A stretch of DNA of 64,000 nucleotides from Rhizobium leguminosarum (lineage in GTDB: Bacteria; Pseudomonadota; Alphaproteobacteria; Rhizobiales; Rhizobiaceae), in the NCBI RefSeq assembly GCF_004123835.1, contig NZ_MZMU01000003.1:1488001-1552000 (forward strand). Direction: 5' to 3'. Shown piece by piece: positions 62,845 to 64,000 of this stretch. Every line of letters begins with the position of its first letter. Within the stretch, counting starts at the first letter, position 1. A program made the translations under genes and the position numbers. The notes under the pieces are model-generated. The model was not told the DNA's origin and ran no database searches. It was given only the letters and a program-made list of their open reading frames with translations.

Positions 62845-64000
62845 ATGTCCGTTCGTCGATTAGCCGAAGATCAATTCCAGCCTGCCGCATTCGCCTTCAG
62901 CGATGAGAATGCGGTCTGGGCGGACAAGACGATCCAGAAATACCCCGCCGGCCGCCAGCAATCGGCGGTCATCCCGCTGTTGATGCGGGCGCAGGAGCAG
63001 GACGGCTGGGTCACGCGCGCGGCGATCGAAAAGATCGCCGACATGCTGGACATGGCCTATATCCGCGTGCTCGAGGTCGCGACCTTCTATACGCAGTTCC
63101 AGCTGCATCCTGTGGGAACGCGTGCCCATGTGCAGGTCTGCGGCACGACGCCCTGCATGCTACGCGGCTCGGAAGCGCTGATGTCGGTCTGCAAGAGCAA
63201 GATCCATGCTCATGCCTTCGAGCGCAATGCCGAAGGCACGTTGTCCTGGGAAGAGGTCGAATGTCTCGGGGCCTGCGTCAATGCGCCGATGGTGATGATC
63301 GGCAAGGACACCTATGAGGACCTGACGCCCGAGCGTCTCGAAGAGATCATCGATGTCTTTGCCGCCGGCAACGGCGCCAGCATCAAGCCCGGCACCCAGA
63401 TCGACCGGGTGTTTTCGGCGCCTGAAGGCGGCCCGACCTCGCTGACGACCGAAGAGCCGAAGGCAAGGACGCGCGCCAAGAAAGCCGATGCCGAAACCGT
63501 GTCGGCTTCGGTCGACGCCGCTCCGGTTCCGCCTTCCGAGGCCGCCCGCCCGAAGAGCACCGATGCCGAGACCAATCCTGCCCTGAAGTCGCCGGCAACG
63601 GCGCCGAAGGCGGCTGCGAAAAACGCCAAGGCTGCCGAGCAGCAGCCGATATCAGGCACTGCGGCTGCCGAACCGGCGCCGAAGACTGCCGTCAAGGCCG
63701 AAGCCGCTCCGACGGTAAAGCCTGCGCTGATCGACAAGAACCGTCCGGCCGGCATCGAAAAGCCCGCCGCCCCGGACGATCTGAAGATGATCTCGGGTGT
63801 CGGCCCGAAGATCGAGGCGACGTTGAACGAAATCGGCATCTTCACCTTCGCGCAAGTCGCAGGCTGGAAGAAGGCCGAACGCGAATGGGTCGACGGCTAT
63901 CTGAATTTCCGCGGCCGCATCGAGCGCGATGACTGGGTCAAGCAGGCCAAGGCGCTCGCCAAGGGCGGGGAAGCGGAATATATCAAGGTCTTCGGCAAGA
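62845..64000 (+). CDS. nuoE: NADH-quinone oxidoreductase subunit E with long C-terminal extension (partial)
   Basis: The gene runs off the right edge with no stop; 385 codons are visible. Residues 1-165 are the 24-kDa subunit with the [2Fe-2S] ligands Cys99, Cys104, Cys140 and Cys144 (VCGTTPC, ECLGAC). Residues about 185-305 are an Ala/Pro/Lys-rich linker. Residues about 310-385 hold a helix-hairpin-helix-like domain (DDLKMISGVGPKIEATLNEI) with the tail WVKQAKALAKGGEAEYIKVF. AGGAAGA precedes the ATG. It is a NADH-dehydrogenase module protein that transfers electrons with NuoF. The extended form is usual in rhizobia. Confidence 0.93.
   Translation, partial: MSVRRLAEDQFQPAAFAFSDENAVWADKTIQKYPAGRQQSAVIPLLMRAQEQDGWVTRAAIEKIADMLDMAYIRVLEVATFYTQFQLHPVGTRAHVQVCGTTPCMLRGSEALMSVCKSKIHAHAFERNAEGTLSWEEVECLGACVNAPMVMIGKDTYEDLTPERLEEIIDVFAAGNGASIKPGTQIDRVFSAPEGGPTSLTTEEPKARTRAKKADAETVSASVDAAPVPPSEAARPKSTDAETNPALKSPATAPKAAAKNAKAAEQQPISGTAAAEPAPKTAVKAEAAPTVKPALIDKNRPAGIEKPAAPDDLKMISGVGPKIEATLNEIGIFTFAQVAGWKKAEREWVDGYLNFRGRIERDDWVKQAKALAKGGEAEYIKVFGK

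Overview
The window reads as chromosomal DNA of a Rhizobium of the R. leguminosarum / R. etli type. Supporting signs are the high-GC codon use, DUF982, DUF1127 and DUF2842 genes, rhizobial dispersed intergenic repeats, alphaproteobacterial RpoH-like promoters, and the clpP-clpX-lon-hupB to nuo gene order. No phage, plasmid, conjugation, CRISPR or rRNA genes are visible. Genus assignment is from gene content and remembered homologues, not from a search.

Layout. 0-6.6 kb: a hybrid histidine kinase, a decayed TPR gene, a HAD phosphatase, tRNA-Pro, a methyltransferase and several small rhizobial proteins, including a 49-residue membrane protein with a TTG start. 6.6-12.3 kb: a ROK regulator, an O-GlcNAcase-like GNAT acetyltransferase and a three-gene CUT1 sugar importer without its own ATPase. 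12.3-20.6 kb: a six-gene surface polysaccharide locus (Wzy-like polymerase/ligase, WcaJ-like initiating transferase, GT4 transferase, Wza-like lipoprotein, Wzc/ExoP-like co-polymerase with a degenerate kinase domain, CelD/BcsL acetyltransferase), resembling the Agrobacterium unipolar polysaccharide (upp) locus. 20.8-28 kb: DUF2842, ctaA, a frameshifted EEP-family gene, a TSUP permease, argC, speB and a FloR/CmlA-like exporter. 28-35.5 kb: rplM-rpsI, a LysR/DUF1127 pair, a crotonase lacking the usual glutamates, an EamA permease, a broken secreted-protein gene, a CoA-binding protein and metY-cupin.

35.7-44.6 kb: a CHASE4-like GGDEF-EAL protein, pstSCAB behind a Pho box but without phoU or phoB, a cytochrome P450 and a GGDEF cyclase. 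44.9-50.5 kb: the proteostasis block clpP, clpX, lon, hupB, with RpoH-like promoters before clpP and lon. 50.6-54.1 kb: an FMN riboswitch driving a RibN-type riboflavin importer, then an exported phytase-like protein behind a perfect Pho box. 54.3-58.3 kb: aldo-keto reductase, cupin, methyltransferase, glutathione peroxidase and hypotheticals, with several dispersed repeats. 58.4-64 kb: tRNA-Val, two tRNA-Asp, and nuoA-nuoE (the last running off the edge). The nuo operon is interrupted between nuoC and nuoD by a roughly 460-bp element carrying a decayed four-helix-bundle (S23/IVP) gene between inverted heptamer repeats.

Themes. Phosphate limitation appears twice (pstSCAB and the phytase-like gene, each with a Pho box). 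At least four genes are broken by single small lesions (TPR, EEP, secreted protein, four-helix-bundle). Dispersed repeats sit exactly at gene 3' ends and in places supply the stop codon. The most unusual items are the element inside nuo, the repeats that provide stop codons, the PhoB-linked phytase-like protein, the 30-bp palindrome upstream of rplM, and the dead-looking kinase domain of the polysaccharide co-polymerase.
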